From assembly GCA_900553465.1 (NCBI GenBank), contig USDT01000004.1:54190-118189 (forward strand): a DNA stretch of 64,000 nucleotides, read 5' to 3'. The notes under the pieces were generated by a model, which saw nothing but the letters and a program-made list of their open reading frames with translations, was not told where the DNA came from and ran no database searches. Source of the stretch: an uncultured Prevotella sp. (GTDB lineage Bacteria; Bacteroidota; Bacteroidia; Bacteroidales; Bacteroidaceae). The position numbers and the translations under genes are program-made. How positions within the stretch are numbered: position 1 is the stretch's first letter; the number at the start of each line of letters is the position of its first letter. This document shows, in pieces, positions 1 to 10,009 of this stretch.

Positions 1-429
1 GCCGACCGTGCGTTCCAGCAGCCTTACCAGTTGTTTCAGCTCGTTGTAGTGTTGTTCGGTTATTGATTTGTTGACAGCGTATCCCTTCACGAGAAAGTCT
101 TTCAATACACGGTTGGCCCATATACGGAACTGCGTGCCACGTTGACTTTTCACGCGGTATCCGACAGATATTATGACATCAAGAGAATAAAAGGCTACTG
201 ACTGTTTTACTCCATCAACACGCAAAAAATGCGTGTTGTTCTGCTTTTCCAGTTCTTTCTCTGAAAATACATTATTTACATGTTTTCTTATTGTTTTTTC
301 ATCGCGTTCAAATAGATCCGCCATCTGATTGGCAGAAAGCCATACGGTGTCATTCTCCAGTTTCACATCTATCGATGTCTTTCCGTCTTTAGTCTGATAT
401 ATTATTATTTTATTGTTGTTTCCCTCCAT
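1..429 (-). CDS. RhuM-family protein, 3' part outside window
   Basis: 143 codons are read leftward from an ATG at 429, and the frame stays open to the window edge, so the C-terminus is missing. The translation starts MEGNNNKIIIYQTKDGKTSI and contains WLSANQMADLFERDEKTIRKH (about residues 40-60), then VAFYSLDVIISVGYRVKSQR and FRIWANRVLKDFLVKGYAVN. These are hallmark blocks of the RhuM family (PF13310), whose N-terminal part resembles a helix-turn-helix DNA-binding fold. The family was named from a Salmonella pathogenicity island, but its biochemical role is unknown; in many genomes it sits beside type I restriction genes, so a defence or mobile island may continue to the left (inference). The family call is firm; the function is not. 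Confidence 0.85.
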   Translation of the reverse strand, partial: MEGNNNKIIIYQTKDGKTSIDVKLENDTVWLSANQMADLFERDEKTIRKHVNNVFSEKELEKQNNTHFLRVDGVKQSVAFYSLDVIISVGYRVKSQRGTQFRIWANRVLKDFLVKGYAVNKSITEQHYNELKQLVRLLERTVG

Positions 430-588
430 AGTTTTATAAAAAAGAGGTGTTGTTACTTTATTCCAGAATTTAAAATATATACCCAACAGAAACACAATCT
501 ATAATTATTCAATATCTTACTATATAATCCCATTTCCATTGGGTATAGGTATGTTAGTTTTTGTTGTTTATGGTTAAAACCTATAATC

Positions 589-1509
589 CTAAGATATGGT
601 GTTATTGGTTTTATTATCTTTAGTCTCCAGTTTTCTTTCTATCATTAGATCAAGCCTTTTAATACACTCACTGATGTCTGCAAGTGCATCTGTTATGTCT
701 TTATGCTTATTCCTTTTTATATCAGGTGATATTGTAGTATCAATTTCATATTTAGAATTATAATTTCCTTTTATGGAAATGCTCTTCATTGATTTTATTT
801 CGTTATAGAAATCTGAATATTCTTTTTTATTAACTGATACCAATCCTATTTTATAATCATGGTTATTTATATTTTCCATTTTGTCTTCGCACAAACTAAT
901 GATAATGCTATCATTTGGTAATAATAATGAGAAGGATTGACATATATTTTTTAATGCTTCTTTTGTGTCATTATTTGGGGCTTTTTCAATTATGTTTTCA
1001 TCTATGCAAAACTTTATATCCTTTGCTGTATTTTTACCGATATTTACAATTTCAATACGTTGCCCCTTGACAGGTATTTCGTCTTTGACAAAATACATTT
1101 CCAACCGTGGTTTGTTTTCTTCATCCCATTGTCGTATCATTTCATTTAATTGGGCTTTGTTCTGTTGTAATTGTCTTTCGTTTTGCTGCAGTAATTTGTC
1201 GTTTTGTTGTAATGAGTTGCCGTTCTGTTGTAGTAAGTCATCGTTTTGTTGTAGTAATCTGTCATTTTGCTTTAATGCGTGCCAAGTAATAAATACCATA
1301 GCAAAAGATGCGACAGCACTAATATAAGTTACCCAAAAATTCAACCAATCAGTATCTAATCCTACAAATTCAAAGAATGCAGGCATTTTTATGGTCCAAT
1401 TCAGTATTATTGGAATAAGGATAATTACAATAATAAATATCAATACACGACACTTATTTAAGTGTATCTTAATTAATTCTTTCTTTTTTGTTGGTTCCAT
1501 ACCGTTCAT
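589..1509 (-). CDS. Membrane protein with heptad-repeat coiled coil, unknown function
   Basis: 306 residues; I do not recognise the family. A basic N-terminus (KKKELIKIHLNK) is followed by two hydrophobic segments, about residues 22-38 and 57-75, so the protein is probably anchored in the inner membrane with two passes. Residues 79-121 are tandem seven-residue units of the type LLQQNDR, a predicted coiled coil with Leu at one position and Gln-Gln-Asn following. The rest (about 125-306) is a soluble domain of mixed composition ending in a Lys/Asn-rich tail. The AT-rich codon use differs from the GC-richer core genes to the right and suggests acquired DNA. It lies 159 nt upstream of the RhuM gene on the same strand, so co-transcription is possible. 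An alternative start is the Met at 1500. Confidence 0.6.
   Translation of the reverse strand: MNGMEPTKKKELIKIHLNKCRVLIFIIVIILIPIILNWTIKMPAFFEFVGLDTDWLNFWVTYISAVASFAMVFITWHALKQNDRLLQQNDDLLQQNGNSLQQNDKLLQQNERQLQQNKAQLNEMIRQWDEENKPRLEMYFVKDEIPVKGQRIEIVNIGKNTAKDIKFCIDENIIEKAPNNDTKEALKNICQSFSLLLPNDSIIISLCEDKMENINNHDYKIGLVSVNKKEYSDFYNEIKSMKSISIKGNYNSKYEIDTTISPDIKRNKHKDITDALADISECIKRLDLMIERKLETKDNKTNNTIS
1147..1275 (-). repeat. 21-bp tandem repeat encoding LLQQNDx heptads
   Basis: About six imperfect 21-bp units lie inside the coding sequence, read on the minus strand as L-L/K-Q-Q-N-x-x. On the plus strand the unit looks like gttttgttgtagtaatctgtc. Because the period is a multiple of three, copy number can change without breaking the frame, so length variation between strains is plausible. 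Confidence 0.8.
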
Positions 1510-1982
1510 ATATTCTATATTTATATTTTCTTACTGTGTTTCCTGCTATTACCAGATAGCAAACCTTTATTTTCATTTATCAGAATTTACGCTTTCTAAA
1601 TATTTTATCGCTTTTTCAGATATTTCTTTTTCATATTCTTTGACAATACTCCATACTGAGATTTTGTATTTTAATTAGCCCGTTTTCTTTCGTGTTCTAA
1701 AGTTCGATTCATATCGGAAAACACGTGTTATATACATGGTCTAGAATTTTTAAAATTTTGATAAGATTTTCGGAGATATTCTTTTTCAGAAAATATCTGC
1801 AATCACATTGCAGTTATTATGCCTAACCGCAAAGTTAGCATTAATTTTGAAATAGAAAGTCATATCATTACGTTTTAATGCAGTATGCCGGTTCGCCGTT
1901 GGTTGTGGCATGGTAGGCGTTGTGGACGTGTCGGCGCATTTGCCCTGCTGTTTCAATATATGTAAAGCACAGGTGTGCGCAT
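1510..1982. other. AT-rich gap with gene remnant and possible promoter
   Basis: No intact gene is visible here. On the minus strand 1573-1674 looks like a decayed gene tail (listed separately). CAAAGTTA at 1830-1837 reads TAACTTTG on the minus strand, a match to the Bacteroidetes -7 element, but no clear -33 TTTG lies 19-21 nt upstream. If real it would give a leader of about 310 nt to the gene ending at 589. Confidence 0.35.
1573..1674 (-). pseudogene. Possible gene-tail remnant
   Basis: After a stop codon, 33 sense codons without a start read LKYKISVWSIVKEYEKEISE and continue to a TGA at 1573-1575. The charged, amphipathic, protein-like composition is unlike the low-complexity translations of neighbouring AT-rich DNA. 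It could be the 3' end of a gene that lost its start, or a chance open frame. No family recognised. Confidence 0.2.
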
Positions 1983-2434
1983 TGCATAAATATGCAAATC
2001 CTGAGCTGCTGTTGTATATTTATTCATTGTCAACTTCGCGAGAGTTAAATATTTTCGAGCAAGAGCATCCTCGGGTGCAAATTCTCGAGTTTTGAGAGGT
2101 TTCGTTATCTGGCTGACAGACAGTGGTTTACGCAGTCTGGTAATTCGATAGTGTGTTCATGGCTTTGCGAAAGAGCCTGTTTCAGGCCCTGATATAGGCT
2201 TTATCAGGCCATGATATGGTGCATTCCGGGCTCTGATATGGTGCATATCACAGGCTGAAAGAGCCCGTTTTTCAAGGCCGTCTGTTTTTTGTGCAGTTAT
2301 GAGGAAAAAAGAGCTGATGCGGAAAAGGCTCTTTGGCTGACCGTGACGGGGTAGCTTTAGGGTCGTCGTTTTCTATTTTGAGAAAAATTTTTGTCAAAAT
2401 TTTTTACTGTCGGAAATTGCATAAATATTCATTT
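1983..2434 (+). repeat. Dispersed intergenic repeat, form A, copy 1
   Basis: 452 nt with no coding potential, matching 33971-34424 in the same orientation and 25347-25816 in the opposite one. It begins and ends with TGCATAAATAT. In order it holds: a cgagttttgag block near 2083-2096; a central segment (about 2165-2275) with repeated TGATATGGTGCAT and gaaagagcc...gagccc complements able to form hairpins; and an AT-rich block near 2380-2405 with AAAAATTTTTGTCAAAATTTTTT. It occupies the gap between the GH operon end and the left-edge genes. Confidence 0.75.
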
Positions 2435-2595
2435 CCGTGCGGTTAAGGCTTTTTTGTTTGGAGTGGGGAAGAGGCTCCACTGATGCCGCGCGACACGTTG
2501 ACTGCGCTTTGTCGTATGGTGTGACATGGCATGTGGCGCAGTCGCGAGTGTCGCGCGGCAGATGGAGTGGGGCTTGTGGCGCCGCCGGCAGGCGG

Positions 2596-4017
2596 TCACC
2601 AGTTGTCAGTTCTGAACGGAACTACGGGCAGGCCCGATGCGCCGTGCAGATTGCCGGGCATGAAGTCGCGGAAGCAGTAGCGCACTGCCACGGGATGTTC
2701 GACGCTCTTCGACGATACGGCGATGGACTCGTTGCCCACTATGCGCACCTCGTCGGCGGGATGGAACACTCGGTCGTCGCCTGCCACCTCGAAGCCCGTG
2801 ATGCCACGGTCGCGGCTGAAGCCACCCGACACGTGGTCGAACGTAAGAATGGTGGTGCTGCCTTCGGTGCGCATATCCTTGTAGCGCGGTCCCTCGCACG
2901 GCAACCACGAGTGGCCGTAACACCTGTTTAGTGCCGTCAGGGCGAGGCGCATGCCCACCTCACGTTTCTTTTTCGGATGAATCTGTCCGCACTCGTAAGA
3001 TTCCACAAGGTCGTTGGTGGATATGCAGGCAGAGTTCGGTATGAGTCCGGCCGAGCGGTGCTGCTGCTCGCGAAGGAACGGGCCGCTGCCGCCGTAGTCC
3101 TCGTATGGCGCTATCTCGACGCTGTAGAACGGTATGTCGCCAAGGCCGAGTTCCTCCCTCCACGACTTCACCATGAGCGCCAGACGGTCGGCGTATGTCT
3201 GGTAGCTGCCGGTGTTCGACTCGCCCTGATACCAGATAATGCCTTTGTATGTGTAGGACGTCACGGGGTGGAACATGGCGTTGTACATAAGCAAGGGGCG
3301 CGACCACTCCTGTTCCTTTTCCACATCCTCGCGCTTGAGACTTATGTCTGGGAAGTCCTCGAGCAGGCTGCGTTTCATCCAGCTCTCCACTCTCGAGCCG
3401 CCGTAGGCGCACACCACCACGCCCACAGGCACGTCGAGCGCACGGCTCAGCGTCGTGGCGAAGTGGTAGGCCGTGGCACTGAACTCGGCGGCGTTCCGCG
3501 GTTCAGACCTCATCCACCGTCCGCCGCACGAGTCGGCAGGCTGCCAGCTCTGTGTCTTGGGTACGGTGAAGAGGCGCACGTCGCGGTTCTCGCCTGCCCG
3601 GAGTATTGTCTCGGTGCTGTTCTCCACGGGGCAGTTGTCGAATCCCCGCATCGGCATCTCCATGTTGCTCTGTCCCGACGCGAACCACACCTCGCCCACG
3701 AGCACGTCGTCAATGGTCAGAGGTTCGCCGTCGTCGAGTGTCAGCGTGTGTGGCTTGTGATCGGCCTGCGGGGTGCGTATGGTTACGGTCCAGCGTCCGT
3801 CGTTGCCGGCCTTGCACTTCAGTGTGCGTCTGTCCCACGACGCTTTTATCTTTATCGTTGCACCTTTGCGCGTTGTCGTTCCGCTCAGGCGCACGTCGCT
3901 GTTCTGCTGTATCACCATGCCCGGCGCTATGAGCGGTGCGGTTTTTATTTTCGCATAGGCTCCGCAGTGCGGCATGATGGCTATGGCCAGCGCAGCCATC
4001 AGTGATGTTCTGTGCAT
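2596..4017 (-). CDS. Secreted sialate O-acetylesterase-like SGNH esterase
   Basis: 473 residues from the Met at 4017, chosen because it begins a classic signal peptide (MHRTSLMAALAIAIMPHCGA); the upstream in-frame Met at 4050 lies inside the preceding gene. The SGNH/SASA family (PF03629) is shown by FASGQSNMEMPM with nucleophile Ser near residue 117, YGGSRVESWM, IWYQGESN near 261-268, and a late IHPKKKREVG supplying the catalytic His near 347. Such enzymes remove O-acetyl groups from sialic acid or, in Bacteroidetes glycan loci, from plant polysaccharides such as xylan. As last gene of an operon with a GH3 enzyme and a CE7 esterase, it more likely deacetylates a plant glycan in the periplasm than sialic acid (inference). 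Confidence 0.85.
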   Translation of the reverse strand: MHRTSLMAALAIAIMPHCGAYAKIKTAPLIAPGMVIQQNSDVRLSGTTTRKGATIKIKASWDRRTLKCKAGNDGRWTVTIRTPQADHKPHTLTLDDGEPLTIDDVLVGEVWFASGQSNMEMPMRGFDNCPVENSTETILRAGENRDVRLFTVPKTQSWQPADSCGGRWMRSEPRNAAEFSATAYHFATTLSRALDVPVGVVVCAYGGSRVESWMKRSLLEDFPDISLKREDVEKEQEWSRPLLMYNAMFHPVTSYTYKGIIWYQGESNTGSYQTYADRLALMVKSWREELGLGDIPFYSVEIAPYEDYGGSGPFLREQQHRSAGLIPNSACISTNDLVESYECGQIHPKKKREVGMRLALTALNRCYGHSWLPCEGPRYKDMRTEGSTTILTFDHVSGGFSRDRGITGFEVAGDDRVFHPADEVRIVGNESIAVSSKSVEHPVAVRYCFRDFMPGNLHGASGLPVVPFRTDNW

Positions 4018-4028
4018 GATTTCTGGTT

Positions 4029-6359
4029 TTATATGTTGGGCGTGTCCCATGTCTTTGTCTCGTTGCAGTGTATTGTGAGCTTCTGACTGCCGCAGGTCAT
4101 GACGAAGTCGCCCTCCTCAAGAGTCCATCGGCCGTCGGCTCCTACAAACGCAAGGTCCGAAGCCTTGATGCTCATCTTCACTGTGCGGCGCTCGCCCGCC
4201 TTCAGTTCCACCTTGTCAAACTGGCGCAACCGTTTGTTGTCGGGCGACAGACTTGCCACCACGTCCGACGAGTAGAGCAGCACGGGTTCCTTTCCGTCGC
4301 GGTTGCCGGTGTTGGTGATGTCGATGCTGAACGTCAGAGTGTCACCGGCACCGAAGTCGGTCTTGTCGGCACGCAGGTTGTCGTAGGCGAACGTTGTGTA
4401 GCTCATGCCTGCGCCGAAGGGCCACTGCACGTCTATCACGGCGTCGTAGTTGTAGTTGCCGTCCATCTGTCCCATGTTCTCACACGGCTTGTAGTCGTAG
4501 GTGGTCAGCGAGTTCGGATGACTCGGATAGGTGAAAGGCAGCTTGGCCGAGAAGTTGCTGTCGCCTGCTATCAGCGAGGCGAGGGCGTCGCCACCGTAGT
4601 TGCCCGGCAGCATGATGTCTATCACCGCCTTTGCCAGCGGCACAATGTCGCTGATGATGCGTGGGCGTCCCTCGTTGAGTATGAGCACTACGGGCTTGCC
4701 CGTTGCGGCGAGAGCTTTCACCAGACTGCGCTGTGCGTCGGGCAGCCAGAGGTCGGATATGTTGCCCGGAGTCTCGGCATACGATGTCTCGCCTATGCAC
4801 GCCACGATTACGTCGGCATCGCTTGCGGCGTTCACGGCAGCCTCTATGTCTGTCGTTCCCATCTCGTCTATCTTTCCGCCTTTCTTGTAGCTCACGCCCT
4901 CCACGAGCTTCACGTTGTCGCTTCCGAAGCGGTTGCACATGGCTTCGTATATGGTGTTGTACTGCGCTGCGCACTCGTCGGCCTTGTCGCCCTGCCATGA
5001 GTACGACCATCCGCCGTTGAGGCAGCGCATGGAATTGGCGTTAGGGCCGGTGAGAAGTATTCTTGTTCCCTCGCGCAGAGGCAGCGTGTTGTCGTCGTTC
5101 TTCAGCAGCACCTGCGACTCAGTGGCGAATGTGCGTGCCTCGTCGGCCCACTCCTTGCAGCCGAAGTCAGGATAGTTGGCCGGCCGGGTGTCGGGACGAT
5201 TGAAAAGATTAAGACGGTATTTCAGTCGGAGTATGCGGCGCACGGCGTCGTCTATGCGGCTCATGCTCACCTTGCCTTCGTTCACGAGCTCCTTCAGGTC
5301 GTCGCAGAAACTGACGTCATAGGGCACCATTGACATGTCGATGCCGGCGTTTATGGCTATGCGTATGGCGTCCTTCTTAGTGGCGGCTATGTGGTCGCGT
5401 ACGCACAGATTGTTGATGTCGGCCCAGTCGGTCACAATCATGCCGTCCCAGTTGAGGCCCTCCTTCAGCCAGTCGGTGAGCAGAGTCTTGTTGGCATGGA
5501 ACGGAATGCCCATGTTGATGGACGAGTTGGGCATGAGCGTAAGTGCTCCGGCACGCGCCGCATGGAGGAAAGGCATGAAATATTTCTCGCGCATATCCCT
5601 ATCGCCCACGGCCGACGGAGTGCGGTCGCGGCCTGTCACGGGCACACCGTAGGCCATGAAGTGCTTCATGCAGGCAGCCACGTTCTCAGGTCCTATGTGG
5701 TTGGGGTCGTCGCCCTGGAATCCTTTTACCGCCCGGCTTCCCATCACGGCGTTGACGTAGCAGTCCTCACCGAACGACTCCCATGCGCGTGGCCACACCG
5801 GATTGCGCCCGAGGTCCATCACCGGAGCGTATATCCACGGTATGTCGCATGCGCGCGACTCGTATGCGCTCACCTGCGAAACGCGGTAGGGCATGTCGCG
5901 GTTGAAGCTCGCCGCCTGGTTTATCGGCTGCGGGAAGAGCGTGCCGCCGAGTGTGTAGGTGGTGCCGTGTATCTGGTCGACACCATAAACACACGGTATG
6001 CCTATGGCTTCCATCGACATCTTCTGAATCTCGGCTATCGACTCAGCCCATTTCTCCTTGGTCTGCGCCACGCTGAGCGGAACGTTCAGAATGGAGCCCA
6101 CCTTGTACTGACGGATGATGGTGTCGAGCTTCTCGCGGCTCAGTCTGAAGTCGTTGTGTGAGCTCCAGTCGGTCACCACATCGACCGTTATCTCGCACAT
6201 CTGACCTATTTTCTCGTCGAGAGTCATGCCGGCGAGTGTCTGCTCCACCTTGCGTTCTATTTCCTTGTCCTGCGGTATGGCGGGCTTAACGGGCGTCTGC
6301 GCCATGACCACGGCAGCCATTGCTGAGGTTGCTGTCATAATGATTGTACGTTTATTCAT
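4029..6359 (-). CDS. Secreted GH3 beta-glycosidase (BglX-like)
   Basis: 776 residues from the Met at 6359, chosen because it starts a signal peptide ending ...VVMAQ; it overlaps the upstream gene's stop by 8 nt, indicating translational coupling. Glycoside hydrolase family 3: N-terminal TIM barrel with YGVDQIHG (about 125-131), [11 protein letters not shown] (191-201), KHFMAYG (232-238) and the nucleophile Asp in [10 protein letters not shown] (about 311); then the C-terminal alpha/beta sandwich with LLTGPNAN and [11 protein letters not shown]; then a C-terminal fibronectin III-like domain. Length and order fit beta-glucosidases and beta-xylosidases of the BglX group; exact substrate cannot be read from sequence. 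It probably acts in the periplasm on oligosaccharides deacetylated by the two esterases beside it. Confidence 0.92.
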   Translation of the reverse strand: MNKRTIIMTATSAMAAVVMAQTPVKPAIPQDKEIERKVEQTLAGMTLDEKIGQMCEITVDVVTDWSSHNDFRLSREKLDTIIRQYKVGSILNVPLSVAQTKEKWAESIAEIQKMSMEAIGIPCVYGVDQIHGTTYTLGGTLFPQPINQAASFNRDMPYRVSQVSAYESRACDIPWIYAPVMDLGRNPVWPRAWESFGEDCYVNAVMGSRAVKGFQGDDPNHIGPENVAACMKHFMAYGVPVTGRDRTPSAVGDRDMREKYFMPFLHAARAGALTLMPNSSINMGIPFHANKTLLTDWLKEGLNWDGMIVTDWADINNLCVRDHIAATKKDAIRIAINAGIDMSMVPYDVSFCDDLKELVNEGKVSMSRIDDAVRRILRLKYRLNLFNRPDTRPANYPDFGCKEWADEARTFATESQVLLKNDDNTLPLREGTRILLTGPNANSMRCLNGGWSYSWQGDKADECAAQYNTIYEAMCNRFGSDNVKLVEGVSYKKGGKIDEMGTTDIEAAVNAASDADVIVACIGETSYAETPGNISDLWLPDAQRSLVKALAATGKPVVLILNEGRPRIISDIVPLAKAVIDIMLPGNYGGDALASLIAGDSNFSAKLPFTYPSHPNSLTTYDYKPCENMGQMDGNYNYDAVIDVQWPFGAGMSYTTFAYDNLRADKTDFGAGDTLTFSIDITNTGNRDGKEPVLLYSSDVVASLSPDNKRLRQFDKVELKAGERRTVKMSIKASDLAFVGADGRWTLEEGDFVMTCGSQKLTIHCNETKTWDTPNI

Positions 6360-7650
6360 ATATTCCGAGTTTATTCCAAAGCCATTCACACCATTCGTCC
6401 CATTGTTCCTGATACCAGTAATGTCCTGTCTGCAGGTAAGGCTTGAACTCCTTCGGTGCCTTCACCGCATTGTAGGCGGCCTGCATTGAAGTAGGCGGAC
6501 ACACCTCGTCGTTGTATCCCCAGCTGAACCATCCGGGCACCGTGATGCAGCGCGCGAAGTTCACCACGTCGTAGTGGCGTATGTTCTCAATGGTCTTGTC
6601 AGACGGTTTCGTGTCGTAATAGTAATAATGCGGCCATCCGCCTGCCCTGCCTTTGAGAAACGCCTCGTGGTCGCACAAGGCTGGATGTACGGCTGCATAG
6701 CACGTCACGCGGCTGTCCAGTCCGGCTGCCATTATTGAAAGTGCGCCGCCCTGGCTCGAACCTGTCACTCCGAGAGCCTTGTGGTTGTATTGCGGCAACT
6801 GGTCGATGAAGTCGATGGCACGTACCACGCCGAGCACCACGCGGCGATAGTAGAACGATGTGGGGTTGTCGGTGTTGAAGCGGTAGTACTCGCGCAGTGC
6901 GCCGTCAGCAAGTCGGTCGTACACGTCCTGGCTCATTGTCACCGGTATGCCGTGTATGCCTATCTCCAGAGTTATGGCTCCTTTGGATGCCGTATAGGTG
7001 TCGCCCGAGTAAGGACGCACGCCTGCTCCAGGCACACGCAGCAGGGCCGGATATTGTCCTTCGGCCTTAGGCATGCAGAGTATGCCGTAGATGCGCGAGC
7101 CGTATTGCTCATTCTGGAAGCTCACCTCATACACGTTCACCTTGTCGGTGCAGCGTTCGGGCAGCAGACGCATGCGGCTGTCGAGCGGAGTCTGGCGCGC
7201 CTGACTTATGTTGCGTTCCCAGTATGCCTTGAAGTCGGCCGGCATCTGCGCCGCCGCTTCTATCTTCTCCGGCGCGAAAGCCACCGTGGCGAGTCCCTCG
7301 TATGTGCGTCCCCCGGAGTGGGCGCGCACCTTGCAGCGATAGTATCCGGGCTTGTCCATGCGTCCGGTCAGCCGGCATGTGCCGTCCTTCAGCCTTACGT
7401 TCTCCTTCTTCACGTCGGCATACATCACCGGTCCGAGCTCATAGTCGATAACCACGTCGCGCAAGAGGTTCTGTGCTTTGTACACCGACACGGTGAATTC
7501 GCATTTCTCTCCGAGCCCGTAGTTCCAGTCGTCGTGGTCGGGCGACACCATTACCGTGATTTCGTTGCCCTTAATCTGGGCAGCGGTGCGGCATTGCCAT
7601 GTCATCAGAAACAATATGGCAATGACAATAAAAAATCTGTCTCTTATCAT
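6352..7650 (-). CDS. Secreted CE7 acetyl esterase (acetyl xylan esterase type)
   Basis: 432 residues with a signal peptide ([20 protein letters not shown], cleavage near TAAQ). Residues about 130-430 are an AXE1/CE7 alpha/beta hydrolase: the nucleophile elbow GVTGSSQGG places Ser near 299, GYNDEVCPP places Asp near 381, and TGHYWY places His near 410, a complete triad. Residues about 30-125 form a beta-rich N-terminal domain often seen on Bacteroidetes homologues. CE7 enzymes deacetylate xylo-oligosaccharides and related acetylated compounds. First gene of the (-) operon followed by GH3 and the SGNH esterase. A possible -7 element lies at 7682-7689. Confidence 0.88.
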   Translation of the reverse strand: MIRDRFFIVIAILFLMTWQCRTAAQIKGNEITVMVSPDHDDWNYGLGEKCEFTVSVYKAQNLLRDVVIDYELGPVMYADVKKENVRLKDGTCRLTGRMDKPGYYRCKVRAHSGGRTYEGLATVAFAPEKIEAAAQMPADFKAYWERNISQARQTPLDSRMRLLPERCTDKVNVYEVSFQNEQYGSRIYGILCMPKAEGQYPALLRVPGAGVRPYSGDTYTASKGAITLEIGIHGIPVTMSQDVYDRLADGALREYYRFNTDNPTSFYYRRVVLGVVRAIDFIDQLPQYNHKALGVTGSSQGGALSIMAAGLDSRVTCYAAVHPALCDHEAFLKGRAGGWPHYYYYDTKPSDKTIENIRHYDVVNFARCITVPGWFSWGYNDEVCPPTSMQAAYNAVKAPKEFKPYLQTGHYWYQEQWDEWCEWLWNKLGIYE

Positions 7651-7681
7651 TGTGTTTTTGTTTTTAGGTTTATTCTGTATG

Positions 7682-7689
7682 CAAAGTTA
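7682..7689 (-). promoter_or_regulatory. Possible -7 element for the esterase/GH3 operon
   Basis: CAAAGTTA on the plus strand reads TAACTTTG on the minus strand, 32 nt before the CE7 start codon, the usual place for a Bacteroidetes promoter. No convincing TTTG lies 19-21 nt further upstream, so the call is moderate. Confidence 0.45.
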
Positions 7690-7960
7690 GTCGTAATGCT
7701 TTTATATGGACTGTATTATTTTTGCAGAATCGCGTACGATTATGCTTATTGGTGTGGTCTTGAGGATGTTCCCGTGTCGTGCTCTGCGGGCAGTCTTTGT
7801 TTTCTGTTTGCGTCGTGACGACAGGCCGGTTGCCGTGGTATGTCAGACCGAATATTGCACAAAACGCCTCAAAATGTGCGGTATTTTCTTTTGAATTGCA
7901 ATATTTATTATTGTTTTGTTGTTAAATTGATATTTTTATCGAATAAATAATGACGGTTTG

Positions 7961-7992
7961 TTTGTTCTTTACACAAAAACTGACTACCTTTG
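7961..7992 (+). promoter_or_regulatory. Promoter of the ilv operon
   Basis: TTTG at 7961-7964, a 20-nt spacer and TACCTTTG at 7985-7992 match the Bacteroidetes housekeeping sigma pattern. Transcription should begin near 8000, giving a leader of about 140 nt before ilvD. I looked for an attenuator peptide rich in Leu/Val/Ile codons in that leader and saw none. Confidence 0.75.
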
Positions 7993-8139
7993 CATGCAGA
8001 CCGTCTGAAAAGCCGTTGAAGGCTTATGTGTCGCATGAGGCGATACGTATGGCGGTGTTTGTTATTTTTATACGGTTAGCGTTCCACCGCATACGGAGAT
8101 GAACTGTAGTGCGGATTGGAACTGAAAGGGAGAACAGAG

Positions 8140-9942
8140 ATGAAACATAAGTTGAGAAGTGCGGTATGTACCGAAGGCCGTCGCATGGCCGGAGCAAGGG
8201 CTCTGTGGGTGGCCACGGGCATGAAGCAGGAACAGTTCGGCAAACCTATAATAGCAGTGGTGAACTCGTTCACGCAGTTTGTGCCGGGACATACGCATCT
8301 GCACGAAATCGGACAGATAGTAAAAAAAGAAATAGAAAGCATGGGGTGCTATGCCGCCGAGTTCAACACGATTGCCATTGACGACGGAATCGCTATGGGA
8401 CACGACGGCATGCTTTATTCACTTCCGTCGCGCGACATCATCGCCGACTCGGTGGAGTATATGGTGAACGCTCATAAGGCCGACGCCATGATATGCATAT
8501 CCAACTGCGACAAGGTGACGCCGGGCATGCTCATGGCTGCCATGAGGCTCAACATACCGACCGTGTTCTGCTCGGGTGGGCCGATGGAGGCCGGACGGTG
8601 GCGCGGCGAGAATGCCGATCTCATCACGGCAATGGTGAAGGGAGCCGACCCTTCGGTGAGCGATGAGGAGATGCGTCAGATTGAGGGGTGCGCGTGTCCG
8701 GGATGCGGAAGCTGCTCGGGCATGTTCACAGCCAACTCCATGAACTCGCTCACGGAGGCTATCGGACTGTCGCTGCCGGGTAACGGCACGATACTTGCGA
8801 CGCATGCCAACCGTATCAGACTGTTCCGCGATGCGGCACGACAGATAGTAAAGAACGCGCTGGCCTATTATGAGGACGGTGACGAAAGCGTGTTGCCGCG
8901 CAACATCGCCACGCGCACGGCGTTCCTCAATGCCATGACGCTCGACATAGCCATGGGCGGAAGCACCAACACTGTGCTCCATCTGCTGGCGGTGGCAAAC
9001 GAGGGTGGCGTGGACTTCAGCATGAAGGACATCGACCGTCTGAGCCGTAAAGTGCCGTGTCTGTGCAAGCTCGCGCCCAACACACAGAAGTACAGCGTGC
9101 AGGAATGTAACCGTGCCGGAGGCATACTCGGCATAATGAACGAGCTGAGCAAGGGCGGACTGGTGGACGGAACTGTTAAGCGTGTTGACGGAATGACGCT
9201 TGACGAGGCAATGGAAAAGTATGACATAACGTGCGAAAATGCCGATCCTGAGGCGTTGCGTATTTACAGCAGTGCGCCCGGACACAGGTTCTCCACTGTC
9301 ATGGGCAGCCAGAACTGTGAGTGGGAGACACTCGACACCGACCGCGCCACCGGCTGCATAAGAAGTCTGGAGCACGCCTATACCAAGGACGGCGGACTGG
9401 CTGTGCTCTTCGGCAACATAGCCCAGGACGGTTGTGTGGTGAAGACGGCCGGCGTGGATCCGTCGATATGGAAGTTCAGCGGACCGGCCCGTGTGTTCGA
9501 CTCGCAGGAGGAAGCTTGCGACGCCATACTGGGCGGACGTGTGAAAAGCGGCGACTGCGTGGTCATCACCCACGAAGGACCGAAGGGCGGACCGGGCATG
9601 CAGGAGATGCTTTACCCCACGTCGTACATCAAGAGTATGCATCTCGGCAAGGAATGCGCGCTCATTACCGACGGCCGTTTCTCCGGAGGAACGAGCGGAC
9701 TGAGCATAGGTCACATATCGCCGGAGGCCGCAGCGGGCGGCAATATCGGCAAGATTGTCGACGGCGACATTATTGATATTGACATCCCGGCACGAACTAT
9801 AAGTGTCCGTCTGAGCGACGAGGAACTGCAGGCACGTGGACAACGTCCTGTCAGACGGGTGCGCGAGGTGAGCAAGGCACTGAAAGCCTACGCGCGGAGC
9901 GTAAGTTCTGCCGACAAGGGAGGAGTGAGAATAATAGATTAA
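8140..9942 (+). CDS. ilvD: Dihydroxy-acid dehydratase
   Basis: 600 residues from the Met at 8140 ([20 protein letters not shown]), which aligns with the usual IlvD N-terminus; an in-frame Met at 8116 would add eight unconserved residues, and an agggag purine run precedes 8140. Motifs: [26 protein letters not shown] (cluster Cys), [19 protein letters not shown] (cluster Cys), [15 protein letters not shown] near the C-terminus. It dehydrates dihydroxyisovalerate and dihydroxymethylvalerate to the 2-oxo acids used for valine, leucine and isoleucine, in the cytoplasm, with an Fe-S cluster. First gene of ilvD-ilvB-ilvN-thioesterase-ilvC. Confidence 0.97.
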   Translation: MKHKLRSAVCTEGRRMAGARALWVATGMKQEQFGKPIIAVVNSFTQFVPGHTHLHEIGQIVKKEIESMGCYAAEFNTIAIDDGIAMGHDGMLYSLPSRDIIADSVEYMVNAHKADAMICISNCDKVTPGMLMAAMRLNIPTVFCSGGPMEAGRWRGENADLITAMVKGADPSVSDEEMRQIEGCACPGCGSCSGMFTANSMNSLTEAIGLSLPGNGTILATHANRIRLFRDAARQIVKNALAYYEDGDESVLPRNIATRTAFLNAMTLDIAMGGSTNTVLHLLAVANEGGVDFSMKDIDRLSRKVPCLCKLAPNTQKYSVQECNRAGGILGIMNELSKGGLVDGTVKRVDGMTLDEAMEKYDITCENADPEALRIYSSAPGHRFSTVMGSQNCEWETLDTDRATGCIRSLEHAYTKDGGLAVLFGNIAQDGCVVKTAGVDPSIWKFSGPARVFDSQEEACDAILGGRVKSGDCVVITHEGPKGGPGMQEMLYPTSYIKSMHLGKECALITDGRFSGGTSGLSIGHISPEAAAGGNIGKIVDGDIIDIDIPARTISVRLSDEELQARGQRPVRRVREVSKALKAYARSVSSADKGGVRIID

Positions 9943-10009
9943 AAACACAAAGCCGGCGGCAGACATACAGGGTTTCTTCCTGCTGCATGGTTTTCAAAAC
10001 ATATTATAA

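Noticed and set aside
1983..2434. CRISPR array
   Set aside because: The short motifs repeat irregularly, without equal-length spacers, and no cas gene is nearby.
2437..2931. Open frame on the plus strand antisense to the SGNH esterase
   Set aside because: Shadow of a gene whose other strand carries complete catalytic motifs and a signal peptide.
5391..6161. Long antisense frame within the GH3 gene
   Set aside because: High-GC shadow frame; His/Val/Arg-rich translation without domain features.
8000..8139. Riboswitch or attenuator before ilvD
   Set aside because: No leader peptide rich in branched-chain codons and no T-box or known aptamer core was found.
8419..9966. 515-residue antisense frame within ilvD
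   Set aside because: Shadow frame caused by GC-skewed third positions; ilvD is unmistakable on the plus strand.
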